The notes under the pieces are model-generated. The model saw only the letters and a list, made by a program, of their open reading frames with translations, was not told where the DNA came from and did no database searches. From the NCBI RefSeq assembly GCF_021568285.1, contig NZ_JAKGTQ010000001.1, positions 806,001 to 870,000 on the forward strand: DNA of 64,000 bases, read 5' to 3'. Shown piece by piece: positions 1 through 8,814 of this stretch (the first letter of the stretch is position 1; the number at the start of each line of letters is the position of its first letter). The position numbers and the translations under genes were made by a program. This DNA is from Rheinheimera sp. UJ63. GTDB lineage: Bacteria > Pseudomonadota > Gammaproteobacteria > Enterobacterales > Alteromonadaceae.

Positions 1-1858
1 GACCGTCAGAATAATAGAAACTGCTGCGCCCTTGCACTCCGGCTTGCAGTGACCATTGCTCGTTTAAAAACCAATCCGCACCGATGCTGAAGTTCACTCG
101 CGGGGCATGTGCTTGGTCACGGCCCGTTAAATCCAAGCCACCATCGGTGACATACTGGCCCAGTTTAGAACGTAAATAACCGACATTAACGAACAACTGC
201 AACGCCGCATGCGCTTGGAAACGGTTTTCCATTTCAATACCGTAGTTACGACCACTGGCGGCATTATCAATAAAGCCGGCAAACTCAGGGCCTAAATCGG
301 GGTTAATCCAACCTTTTACCTGCATATCGTTACGCCACATATAAAATGCCGCAACTCGAGTCAGTAAACGCTGATCTAAACTGCTCCCTTTGACACCCAA
401 CTCCGCATTAACCACGGTTTCAGGTGCAAAACTGGCTTTCGTCGCTAACAGGGCGAAATCGCCGTCATCGGCTTTGGCTAAGGCTTCACCGTTGATACCA
501 CCCACTTTATAACCACGCGACACTAAACCATAAATCATCGCTTGCGAGTTAACTTGATAATTTAAACTGATCTTGGCTCCCCACATGGTGGCATCTGGCG
601 TTAGGCTGATACCGGCAACATCTTGATAATCATCGCTATACTGCTCGACGCGCCCGCCCACGACCATGCTAAGCTGCTCAGTTAGCGCCGAAGTGGTCTC
701 AGCATAAACCGACAGATTATTTCGCTGTAATTGACTGTCAAATAAGCGCATTTCGCTCTCTGCGCGACGAATGCGATTTAATGTCAAATCACGACTGCTA
801 GCATACACGCCTAATACCCAGTCAGTATTATGCCAAAGTTGTGCGGCGGGTTTAGAGACTAAACGATAATCTAAAGACGATTGCTCACGTGAACGTAAAT
901 AGCGATCTTGGTAAGAATATTCCCACGGATGAATACCGCGATAACTCCAGTCTTCATCAAAGCCGTAATCAGATTGCGCATTTAAATAGCTAATTTGCCC
1001 TTGCAGATCGACAGCCGCAAACTCTTGGTAGGCAAAGGTGAGTGCTAAAGCCTTACTACGCAGATTATCTTCACCCGGCTCATCTGATAAAGTGACACGA
1101 TTTTGATCAAGTGAAAACGCATCGTAGCCATTTTGCTGGTCAATCAGATGGGCAATCAAGCCCAGCTGCAGGTGCTCAGAAGGTAACCAACTTAATTTAA
1201 AACGACCCGTAAATTCATCAATGTTGTTGGTGTCGTCGCGCTGTAAAAAAGCATTGTCAATAAAACCATCAGACAGCGCTTGGTCCAGCGTTAAGCTAAA
1301 GGCAACTTGCTCACTTAAGGGGGCACTGTAATAACCCGACAACTGCTGGCTATGATAATTTGCGACAGTGGCGCTGAGTTGCCCTTCTGGGCTAAATACG
1401 GGGTTTTTACTGGTGAAATTCAACATACCCGCCAGCGCATTAGTACCAAAGCGCGTAGCCTCAGGCCCACGGAATACTTCTAACTGTTCCGGATGAGCGA
1501 CACTGCTGATGCCCAAACCCGCATAGTCAATGCCATCAATTAGGATACCGACCGAAGGGTTAACCACATCGATAAATTCACTGCGCTCGCCAATACCCCG
1601 AATTTGAATAAAACGCCCACGCGAAGCACCGGCGGCAAAGTTCACGTTAGCAAATTGTTTTAACACATCATCAAGATGCTGTGCCGATTGACGCTGCATC
1701 TCTTGCTCAGACAAAATGACAACACTACCCGCCAGTTGTTGGATGTTTTGCTGACGAAAGTCGCCTTGCACGGTCACGCGCTCAATTTGTTGCTCAGTCG
1801 CATGCAAGTTAAACGCAGACAATAAAGCGATAGATAAAACAGAATAGCGAAAAAACAT
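1..1858 (-). CDS. TonB-dependent outer membrane receptor, probable thiamin transporter (3' end outside window)
   Basis: About 619 N-terminal residues can be read from an ATG at 1858 to the window edge; the C-terminal barrel end is missing. The N-terminus is a signal peptide (hydrophobic core ending near LHA), followed by a plug domain with the usual order: IERVTVQG, a segment rich in SAQHLDDVLKQ, IQIRGIGERSEF, GILIDGI, and LEVFRGPEATRFGTNALAG. The rest is alternating beta-barrel sequence. It would import a ligand across the outer membrane using TonB energy. The substrate assignment comes from the TPP riboswitch in its leader; receptors under THI-box control are known in related bacteria. The substrate (thiamin, a phosphate ester or a precursor) is inference. 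Confidence 0.85.
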   Translation of the reverse strand, partial: MFFRYSVLSIALLSAFNLHATEQQIERVTVQGDFRQQNIQQLAGSVVILSEQEMQRQSAQHLDDVLKQFANVNFAAGASRGRFIQIRGIGERSEFIDVVNPSVGILIDGIDYAGLGISSVAHPEQLEVFRGPEATRFGTNALAGMLNFTSKNPVFSPEGQLSATVANYHSQQLSGYYSAPLSEQVAFSLTLDQALSDGFIDNAFLQRDDTNNIDEFTGRFKLSWLPSEHLQLGLIAHLIDQQNGYDAFSLDQNRVTLSDEPGEDNLRSKALALTFAYQEFAAVDLQGQISYLNAQSDYGFDEDWSYRGIHPWEYSYQDRYLRSREQSSLDYRLVSKPAAQLWHNTDWVLGVYASSRDLTLNRIRRAESEMRLFDSQLQRNNLSVYAETTSALTEQLSMVVGGRVEQYSDDYQDVAGISLTPDATMWGAKISLNYQVNSQAMIYGLVSRGYKVGGINGEALAKADDGDFALLATKASFAPETVVNAELGVKGSSLDQRLLTRVAAFYMWRNDMQVKGWINPDLGPEFAGFIDNAASGRNYGIEMENRFQAHAALQLFVNVGYLRSKLGQYVTDGGLDLTGRDQAHAPRVNFSIGADWFLNEQWSLQAGVQGRSSFYYSDG

Positions 1859-1980
1859 AGGTGATCGGCTCCGGTAAACAACACGTTGAGGATCACACTG
1901 TTCAGATTTAACGGTATTACGACTAACACACCTTGCTAAGCAAGTGGTAAATAGCGAAACACGTTCTGATGGGGAGTTAG

Positions 1981-2080
1981 CACCATCCCTCCGCCGGTAT
2001 GATCCGGATCAGGTTCTAAGGGTTTGCCTTACGGCATCTCAGCGCATTCAAACCGAAGTTTGAAGGTTGCACCCCTTGGT
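1981..2080 (-). promoter_or_regulatory. TPP riboswitch (THI element)
   Basis: Read on the minus strand, the conserved THI-box parts appear in order: GGGGTGC (2075-2069), GCTGAGAT, ACCCTTAGAACCTGATC, then GGATCATACCGGCGGAGGGA. These match the TPP-binding aptamer. It ends about 120 nt before the receptor start at 1858. The downstream leader contains GATGG...CCATC and CTTGC-TTA-GCAAG hairpins that could form the expression platform. There is no strong T-run, so control of translation is more likely than termination (inference). Confidence 0.95.
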
Positions 2081-2112
2081 TGCTTGCGTAGTCTATGTGG
2101 TTTTAAAGAAAA

Positions 2113-2141
2113 AAACAACGCGCCTAAGCGATATTTGTCAA
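2113..2141 (-). promoter_or_regulatory. Candidate promoter of the riboswitch-receptor transcript
   Basis: On the minus strand a consensus -35 TTGACA (2141-2136) is followed after 17 nt by TTGTTT (2118-2113), a weak -10. It lies about 30 nt upstream of the riboswitch aptamer, a sensible distance. The -35 is convincing and the -10 is poor. The rest of 2142-2288 shows nothing recognisable. Confidence 0.4.
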
Positions 2142-2288
2142 CGACGTGTTTAGGTGATGTGACAGGCTGACCAGCACAGGGCATCATCGCTTTTCAGGTT
2201 TCATGCTGCTTACGCTTACTGACAGTCGTGGTTTAAAATCGCGGTTTAAAGCTGCTGTAACTGTCTAACCGTGTTGGCAAACGGCTAC

Positions 2289-4670
2289 TTAGCGCCACTG
2301 GCCATTATCATGCAAATTAGCCTGTAACTGTGCAATCAACGTATCTGACGGGATCGGTCTTGAAAATAAGTAGCCTTGGCCAATATCACACTGATGCTGT
2401 GTTAAGGTTTTGCATTGCGCCTGCGTTTCAACCCCTTCGGCGACAACTTCTAAACCTAATTTGCGCACCATGGCGATAGTCGAGGTAATAATATCGAAGT
2501 CTGCTTGGTTATCTAACATGCCAAACACAAAACTTTTATCAATTTTTATGGTATCCACGGGCATCTGCCGTAAGTAACTTAACGATGAATAACCGGTGCC
2601 AAAATCGTCAATCGCTAAGCGGAAACCACGACTTTTTAAGCGCTGCATACTCTTGATCGTTTCATTGATGTTGTTGGCCAGCATACTTTCTGTCAGTTCT
2701 AATTCGAATAGCGCAGCTGACAGTTGATGTTGCTGCAATAACGCATCGAGAAACGCCGGCAATTTGGCATCGTTAAGTTGTGCCGCGGAGAGGTTAATGG
2801 CCATAGTCGTGTCCGTAAAACCTGCCGCTTGCAGTTGCACCATAATACGGAAACTTTGCTCGATCACCCAATAACCTACGGGGATCATCAGATGCGCATA
2901 CTCTAATACTGCGATAAATTCGTCAGGTGATACCATGCCGCGCGCGGGGCTATGCCAACGCAATAACGCTTCTAAGCCTTGTAGTTTGCGATTAGCCAGG
3001 TTAATTTTGGGTTGTAAATGCAGCGCAAACTGCTGCTGGGCTAACGCTAGCTTTAAGTCGCTTTCTAATGCTAAACGATTTTGGAAATCATCAAACATTT
3101 GCTGACTATAAAAGTGCAAACTATTGCCGCCCTTCCCTTTGGCCTGATACATGGCTAAATCAGCTTGCCGCACTAAATCATCAGGTTTCAGCTGAGCATT
3201 ACGCGTACTGCTGATACCAATACTGATATTTAATTGATACTCTTCATCGCCCAGTGACATGGGCTGACGAAACGCTGCGATTAAGCGATTGGCCAATGCC
3301 GTTAAGGCATCGATATCCGCCACTTCTGTCACCACAATAAATTCATCACCACCAAAGCGGCAGATAATATCGGTTTTATCTAGCGATGCCCGCAGCCGAT
3401 TACTCGCTTCAATCAGTAACTGATCGCCTTGCTCGTGACCACGAATATCATTAACTCGTTTAAATTGGTCCATGTCTAAAAACAGTAACCCTAATAAGGC
3501 ACTGCTCTCGGTTAACGCGGCGATACTTTTCTTCAGTTGATATTGCAACATATTACGATTGGCTAAACCGGTTAGCCGATCGTACATCGCCATATTTTCT
3601 AGCTCACGAGTCTGGGTATTGATGTTGTCTTGCAGTTGCTCTAATTTACGACTTAACGTTTGACCGGCATCATAGAGTTGATCAACTTCATCGCTCATGG
3701 TACCGGCAGATTTAGGTAAAGCATCGCGAAAAGCCCGATATTTATTTTCCGCTAACATCGGTAGCGCATGACAGATCAGCAATAAGCGACTGGTTAAGCG
3801 CCGCGTTAACAAGTTGGTCAGCCAAGCAAATAACACAAAGCAAAGCGTGGCCAAGGCAATCAATTGCCATTTGAAGGCATTATTTGCCGCTTGGTAAGAG
3901 CTAATGTTCTCTAGCAATAAAATCGCAAAATGCTGCTGCTGTTGTTGAACCAAGGGAATGTGATAAATAAAGTAGGGTATCTCAGCTAAGCTGAACTGGG
4001 CGCCATTACTGTTTTGCCAGCTGGCTAACTCCACCTGATCTAATGCAGGCAAATTGCCTGTGGCAGATAAGATGGTCATGCCTGCCGCATCTAAACGCAC
4101 AATCGCCACTTCACTTTGCAAGGCTTGCCCCAAAGCAATAACCACATCAGCCAGCGTTTGACTTGAAACCAGTACGGCTATGTTACCGTCTTGATCGGAT
4201 ACCGGTAGGCTCACCACATTACTGCAATGCGCCGCACAGTAAATCCGTGATTGCGGCCGCTGCTCCTGCTGCGTTTGCGTCACCATACTGGCTAATTCAG
4301 TCGGGAAGATACTGCTGGCAAAGGCCGCTTGCGAGCTATCCTCGGTAAACACCCAAAGCGCTTCAATATTCAAATAAAGACTAAGCACGTCGTAGCGTTG
4401 CTGCAATGCTTGAGTAAACACGGTGAAACCTGATTGCTGTTGCAGGCCGGTCAGCTCGGCAAAGCTTTCAAACCAAGCTTGTTGCTGATTTTGCAGCAGC
4501 AATTGATATTGGGTAAAGTGCTGCTCAACTTGCTGCCGCTTTAACGTTTGCTGCTCGGTGAAGCTGTCACCTAAACGCTGCAAGGATAAACTGGTCACCA
4601 ACACGATTAGCACCAGCATCAGCGCCAGTGTTAACAGTAAAATCTTCGTAGGTAGGCTAAAAAATCGCAT
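2289..4670 (-). CDS. Membrane GGDEF-EAL cyclic-di-GMP protein with periplasmic sensor region
   Basis: A 793-aa protein. TM helices at about 9-30 and 268-287 enclose a periplasmic region of about 235 residues of unknown fold. A HAMP-like/coiled linker follows, then GGDEF (RFGGDEF at 438-444) and EAL (EALLRW at 567-572, INLS, ELTES, DDFGTGYSSLSYL, AEGVET). Both active-site signatures are intact, so it could make and degrade c-di-GMP. The inhibitory I-site RxxD before GGDEF reads DKTD, so product inhibition at that site is probably lost. The ATG directly abuts the stop of the upstream porin-like gene, giving a translationally coupled third gene of an operon with the PstS-like and porin-like proteins. 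Confidence 0.93.
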   Translation of the reverse strand: MRFFSLPTKILLLTLALMLVLIVLVTSLSLQRLGDSFTEQQTLKRQQVEQHFTQYQLLLQNQQQAWFESFAELTGLQQQSGFTVFTQALQQRYDVLSLYLNIEALWVFTEDSSQAAFASSIFPTELASMVTQTQQEQRPQSRIYCAAHCSNVVSLPVSDQDGNIAVLVSSQTLADVVIALGQALQSEVAIVRLDAAGMTILSATGNLPALDQVELASWQNSNGAQFSLAEIPYFIYHIPLVQQQQQHFAILLLENISSYQAANNAFKWQLIALATLCFVLFAWLTNLLTRRLTSRLLLICHALPMLAENKYRAFRDALPKSAGTMSDEVDQLYDAGQTLSRKLEQLQDNINTQTRELENMAMYDRLTGLANRNMLQYQLKKSIAALTESSALLGLLFLDMDQFKRVNDIRGHEQGDQLLIEASNRLRASLDKTDIICRFGGDEFIVVTEVADIDALTALANRLIAAFRQPMSLGDEEYQLNISIGISSTRNAQLKPDDLVRQADLAMYQAKGKGGNSLHFYSQQMFDDFQNRLALESDLKLALAQQQFALHLQPKINLANRKLQGLEALLRWHSPARGMVSPDEFIAVLEYAHLMIPVGYWVIEQSFRIMVQLQAAGFTDTTMAINLSAAQLNDAKLPAFLDALLQQHQLSAALFELELTESMLANNINETIKSMQRLKSRGFRLAIDDFGTGYSSLSYLRQMPVDTIKIDKSFVFGMLDNQADFDIITSTIAMVRKLGLEVVAEGVETQAQCKTLTQHQCDIGQGYLFSRPIPSDTLIAQLQANLHDNGQWR

Positions 4671-5840
4671 TTAAAACCAGTACATCAGTTGTAACGCCCA
4701 TACCTGCCAATAGCGATCTTGATTGCGCTCTAGATCAGGGACCAAACTGGGTGATAAACGACCGGTACCGTCCACCCAGTGATGTTCAGCTTGCAACCGA
4801 AAGCGACTGCCTAGCTCATAGCTGGCACCCAACATTAGGCTATGTTGATAACCAAAATAGGAGGGTATACCCAGCTGTCCTAACTGACTGCCTCGTTTAT
4901 CGTCTTTGTTAAGCGCCAACATATCAACACTGACTAATGCCGTCAGTTTAGGATCAAAGCGATAGCGCCCCAGTAAATAGCCGCCAATACCGATTTGAGC
5001 GCGTTCAAAACCTGGCGCGTAAAAACCGTCTATGCTCATGCGTTCTTGAAATAACTCCGATGAAAGATCCCATTTTTCGGCTTGATAACGCCAGTTTAAA
5101 ATAACTCTTTGTACGGTAACGTCACCGTCAGCAAAAAAATCGAAGTTGGCCTGTTTATAAGAGAACTGTGAATCAAGAAGGGAGATACCATAACTGGCTT
5201 GGCTACCAATGCCCTGCCAAAACATACTGGCTTGATGAACATATTTTTGTTCTGAACTGCCTTGTATATCTGGGCTTAGCAAAGTACGGGCTTGATCAGT
5301 GGTAATCTTGGTAGAACCAATACTCCAATTATATTCCAACTCACCTTGGCCTAATTGTTTATAGCCTTTAAGCGCCAAACCATCGCTCGCCACAGCAATA
5401 TCACGAAACGCATCGTAATAAACCGACTGCGGTAAAATAATACTGGGCCGTGTAAAGGGCACATCACGGGTACTGGAAAAAAGCCAATGCTGATTTTTAT
5501 AGCGGCCAAGAAACACATTAAGTTGATGATCAAAATTATCTATCGCACTAAAGTCTAAAAATAAATAATCTAAGCGTGCGCCTTCTGGGTAGCGATTACC
5601 ACCATTTAAGTACACTACTTGCCCCGATAATTTTAAGCGTGGATACAAATCTAACTTTGCATTGAGTCCCAGCTCGGTAAGCGCCAGCGACACATCACCC
5701 TCATTATTAATCGCATTACTCTTTGCGGCTTGGGCAATACCTTGCGCAACAAAACCATGAATTTCTAAAGGCTCTGCCTGTGCCACCGCGCCAGCGAAGC
5801 ACAGCGGCATTAACCAGTAAAATCGGTTGTTATTTTTCAT
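4671..5840 (-). CDS. Porin-like outer membrane beta-barrel protein
   Basis: A 389-aa protein with signal peptide (cleavage near VAQA|EP), then amphipathic beta strands throughout and a C-terminal aromatic Phe (ending MYWF), the usual barrel assembly signal. It begins with an IHGFVAQG strand as in porin-like proteins of marine gammaproteobacteria. The substrate is unknown. The start codon overlaps the end of the PstS-like gene by 11 nt and its stop touches the GGDEF-EAL start, so the three are probably made together. Confidence 0.75.
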   Translation of the reverse strand: MKNNNRFYWLMPLCFAGAVAQAEPLEIHGFVAQGIAQAAKSNAINNEGDVSLALTELGLNAKLDLYPRLKLSGQVVYLNGGNRYPEGARLDYLFLDFSAIDNFDHQLNVFLGRYKNQHWLFSSTRDVPFTRPSIILPQSVYYDAFRDIAVASDGLALKGYKQLGQGELEYNWSIGSTKITTDQARTLLSPDIQGSSEQKYVHQASMFWQGIGSQASYGISLLDSQFSYKQANFDFFADGDVTVQRVILNWRYQAEKWDLSSELFQERMSIDGFYAPGFERAQIGIGGYLLGRYRFDPKLTALVSVDMLALNKDDKRGSQLGQLGIPSYFGYQHSLMLGASYELGSRFRLQAEHHWVDGTGRLSPSLVPDLERNQDRYWQVWALQLMYWF

Positions 5841-6246
5841 TAATCGTCACCACTCTCAGATTGGATGAAAGGGTATCTGTGGGAAGATAACCGATGGCAC
5901 CTGGTGTTGTTTCTAGCAATATGAGCAGTTCTGCCGCGGTATCCACTTGCATTGGAAAACTGCCAATGCCGGAATAACGTTGCCGAGACCAAATTGCATC
6001 TAATTGATAAGGAAACATTTTTAATTTATCGCGGCTAAACCGCTGATGATGTGGATGGTCAGATTGCAAGACAAAAACCTGAATAGCTTGTCCATCTGTC
6101 CAGCGAGTCTGACGCATGGTAAAGATGGCTCGTAATTGCGCAGTGCTCAGCGTTGTCTCGCTCACCGATGAATGCACAACAACTTCTACTGCTTGCACGG
6201 AGCAAGCAAGTAGCAGTAAGCAACATAGTGAACGTAAAAAAGTCAT
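5830..6246 (-). CDS. Small PstS-like periplasmic protein (phosphate-binding-protein superfamily)
   Basis: A 138-aa protein with a signal peptide (LLLACSVQA). The mature part resembles a half-size phosphate ABC transporter binding protein: VVVHSSV, then LRAIFTMRQTRWTDGQAIQVFVL, a WSRQRYSGIG segment, and TPGAIGYLP near the end. Stand-alone proteins of this type often sit beside regulators or barrels rather than Pst permease genes, and no permease is present here. AGG precedes the ATG by 7 nt. It is the first gene of a three-gene operon. A ligand-sensing role for the downstream GGDEF-EAL protein is inference. Confidence 0.75.
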   Translation of the reverse strand: MTFLRSLCCLLLLACSVQAVEVVVHSSVSETTLSTAQLRAIFTMRQTRWTDGQAIQVFVLQSDHPHHQRFSRDKLKMFPYQLDAIWSRQRYSGIGSFPMQVDTAAELLILLETTPGAIGYLPTDTLSSNLRVVTINEK

Positions 6247-6386
6247 TAGATACCTGTAAACCAGCTGTCGGGAAACCGATACTCTGTTCAGTCGGTGTTA
6301 CATTACCGACACATATGCAGATAAAATATTGAAATTAAAGCGTTTGCGCAATAGTACATTTGGGTTGTTACAGCGCAAAAAAATAT

Positions 6387-7730
6387 TTATAAGCCCAGAT
6401 ACCAGGTGGCGATCGAGAAATAAACCACCACCCCCGTGACATCCGCAATAGAAGTAATCAGCGGTCCACTGGCTGTCGCCGGATCTAAATTAAAGCGGCT
6501 TAACAAAAACGGGAGTGACAAACCAATCAAGCTACCGGCCATCACCACCAGCATCATGGTACAAGAGACGACTATCGCGATATCGGCACCCCCACGCCAA
6601 AGCCCTAAACCCAGAACAGCGGCAGACATGGTGAGACCCAGCAGCCCGGCAACCAAGCATTCTTTACCGAGTAAATAGCCCCAATCGCGCAGTTTGATTT
6701 CACCCGTAGCTAGCGCTCGCACCATCAATGTGCCGGCTTGCGCGCCAGCATTACCGCTACTGGCAATCAATAAGGGCAAGAAAAACAACAAGGCGATATA
6801 GCGGGCGATCGTTTCTTCAAAATAAGCGATACCGGCACCAGAAAAAATATTGCCAAACACCAATACCACCAACCAGAATACCCGTTTTCTGTACAGTAAA
6901 CCGATACCCGCATTTTTCACGTTTCCGTCTAATTTGCCGATGGTGGCTGTTTTGTGAAAGTCTTCCGTCGCCTCTTCTGCGGCGACGTCCATCGCATCAT
7001 CGTAAGTCACAATACCGACCATCTGATGCTCGCTATTGACGATAGGCAGTGCTAATAAATCGTACTTAGCAATCAAACTGGCTATCTCTTCTTGCGGCAA
7101 TTCAACACTGGCAAAAATCGGATCCGTATTCATCAAATCATCAACCCGCATACTCACGGGTGCCAAAATTAAATCGCGTAAACTCACCACGCCAATAAGC
7201 TTTCTGGCTTCATCAACCACATAAGAAGAGTAAATGGTTTCTTTATCGGGTGCTTCTAATCGCAGCACTTCAATGGCTTCACGTACCGTCAGTTCAGGTG
7301 GCAACAAAGCATAATCTGAGGTCATAATGGCGCCAGCAGAACCCTCTTCATGCGCAGATAAACGTAACAAATCTTCACGTTCGGCTTGGGCTAAGGCCGG
7401 TAATAAGGTATCGCGTTGCTCGTCAGATAATTGATTAAATAAATCGGCACGTTCGTCCGAAGACATTTGTCTGATAATCGGTGAGAGTTTGCGCCGACTC
7501 ACGCTGATAGCTAAACTAACCTGCACTTCAGCAGGCAAATAACCAAACACCTCAGCTTGTTCTGCACGGGGCAATACAGTTAATAAACTCCACAATTCTG
7601 TGGCAGAAAATTCAGTTAGGGCTGCAGCATAATCAGCTGGATGCACATCTTCGAGTTGTTCACGTAACAAAGGCAGCGTATCGTGTTGCAACGCATTACG
7701 CAGAGTTTTGATAAGAACAGGTAAATCCAT
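6387..7730 (-). CDS. mgtE: MgtE-family magnesium transporter
   Basis: A 447-aa protein with the family's three parts: an N-terminal MgtE_N helical domain (about 1-125, with LPRAEQAEVFGYLP and MSSDERADLF), a tandem CBS pair (about 130-255), and a C-terminal membrane domain with five predicted helices including the pore segment LLIASSGNAGAQAGTLMVRAL. It is an inner membrane Mg2+ channel gated by cytoplasmic Mg2+ through the N and CBS domains. GAGG lies 6 nt before the ATG. It is a single gene, divergent from the DUF432-mscS pair. Confidence 0.95.
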   Translation of the reverse strand: MDLPVLIKTLRNALQHDTLPLLREQLEDVHPADYAAALTEFSATELWSLLTVLPRAEQAEVFGYLPAEVQVSLAISVSRRKLSPIIRQMSSDERADLFNQLSDEQRDTLLPALAQAEREDLLRLSAHEEGSAGAIMTSDYALLPPELTVREAIEVLRLEAPDKETIYSSYVVDEARKLIGVVSLRDLILAPVSMRVDDLMNTDPIFASVELPQEEIASLIAKYDLLALPIVNSEHQMVGIVTYDDAMDVAAEEATEDFHKTATIGKLDGNVKNAGIGLLYRKRVFWLVVLVFGNIFSGAGIAYFEETIARYIALLFFLPLLIASSGNAGAQAGTLMVRALATGEIKLRDWGYLLGKECLVAGLLGLTMSAAVLGLGLWRGGADIAIVVSCTMMLVVMAGSLIGLSLPFLLSRFNLDPATASGPLITSIADVTGVVVYFSIATWYLGL

Positions 7731-7905
7731 AACAGCCTCTTATCAGCAGCACGTTTTTTTCAGAGACTGCTGGGCAGTATGCTGAATCATGCAGGGTAAA
7801 TGGAGTGTCGATACTAAGCAATTTGAGCTAAGTGCCAATGAAATGGCCAAATGCCACACGAATGATTAAGACATTGCCAATAAAACAATAAATAATGCTA
7901 TTTTA

Positions 7906-7927
7906 TGAGTTAAGTTAGCTTAACTCA
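7906..7927. promoter_or_regulatory. Perfect 9-bp inverted repeat, candidate operator
   Basis: TGAGTTAAG and CTTAACTCA are separated by TTAG between the divergent mgtE and DUF432 genes, about 68 nt before the latter's start. There is no T-run, so it looks more like a binding site than a terminator. The regulator is unknown. Confidence 0.45.
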
Positions 7928-7994
7928 ACCTGAGCGTTGAAAGTTTTACAGTAGCAACGTTTTTTAAACCGAGCCACTGAAAAGGAAAATATTG

Positions 7995-8804
7995 ATGAGT
8001 CACTCTGCAGCAAGCGCTACTACGCCCCAATGGTGGCAACCACAAACGATGGCGTTAGATGAATGCTGGCATTTTACCATCGGCCCCGTTAGCTTATATT
8101 TCAAACGCTGTTTGCAAGAATGGTTATTTGGTTTTGAGCGCAGTACGCAGCCAGAACAAGCTTATCGCGTGCTTAGCCAATCTGCGGCCTGCTTACCCGA
8201 AGCCCTGAACTCGCAGCGTTTTATGTTTCGCCATAGCCCCGGTCAATTTAAATTAACGCCGCATTTGCTCGAGCGCGCCGTGGTGATCAAAACGCATCAG
8301 CCGGTGAGCATTCCCGCAGGCGAACAAAGCGTATTCTATATTAGCTCACCGGTTAGTATCGAAATTAGTCTGCAAGAGCCTAACGTAGTGCTCATGGAAT
8401 TACCGTTACAACGTTTATCCGATACGTGGTTTGGTGACTCTACCCAGCAAGGAGAGTTATGTTTTGCTGACAAAACACATGCCAGGCATAGCCTCGATGA
8501 TATTCCCACACGGCCGCACCGTGCCGTGACCGCAGTGACAATCGAAAACCGCTCTGATCGTATGCTAACCATTGACAAGTTAAGCATCCCGCTGCCATTT
8601 CTCGCCTTGTATGGCCATCGTGATGGCAGCTTGTGGACCGATCCACTGTTGTTACAGCACGAGAGTGTCGGGCAACTTACTCGCTTTAAAATTGGCAAAA
8701 CCTTGCCGCTGGGTTTAACCAGTGCAGACTTGCTCGCCTCACCACGGCAGCATCCCGATAAAAACAGCCTAGTGCGCGCCTTTACCGGCATTTTCAGTCA
8801 ATAA
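7995..8804 (+). CDS. DUF432-type protein paired with MscS channel
   Basis: A 269-aa soluble protein without signal peptide or TM helix. Features are an IGPVSLYFKR segment near the N-terminus and a C-terminal half with ENRSDRMLTIDKLSIPLPFLALYG. I assign it tentatively to DUF432, a family often found next to mechanosensitive channel genes. The ATG at 7995 is preferred over the TTG just before it, because AAGGA at 7982-7986 is 8 nt away. It is followed after 10 nt by mscS, so the two are co-transcribed. A function in channel modulation is inference only. Confidence 0.65.
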   Translation: MSHSAASATTPQWWQPQTMALDECWHFTIGPVSLYFKRCLQEWLFGFERSTQPEQAYRVLSQSAACLPEALNSQRFMFRHSPGQFKLTPHLLERAVVIKTHQPVSIPAGEQSVFYISSPVSIEISLQEPNVVLMELPLQRLSDTWFGDSTQQGELCFADKTHARHSLDDIPTRPHRAVTAVTIENRSDRMLTIDKLSIPLPFLALYGHRDGSLWTDPLLLQHESVGQLTRFKIGKTLPLGLTSADLLASPRQHPDKNSLVRAFTGIFSQ

Positions 8805-8814
8805 GGAGTCACGC

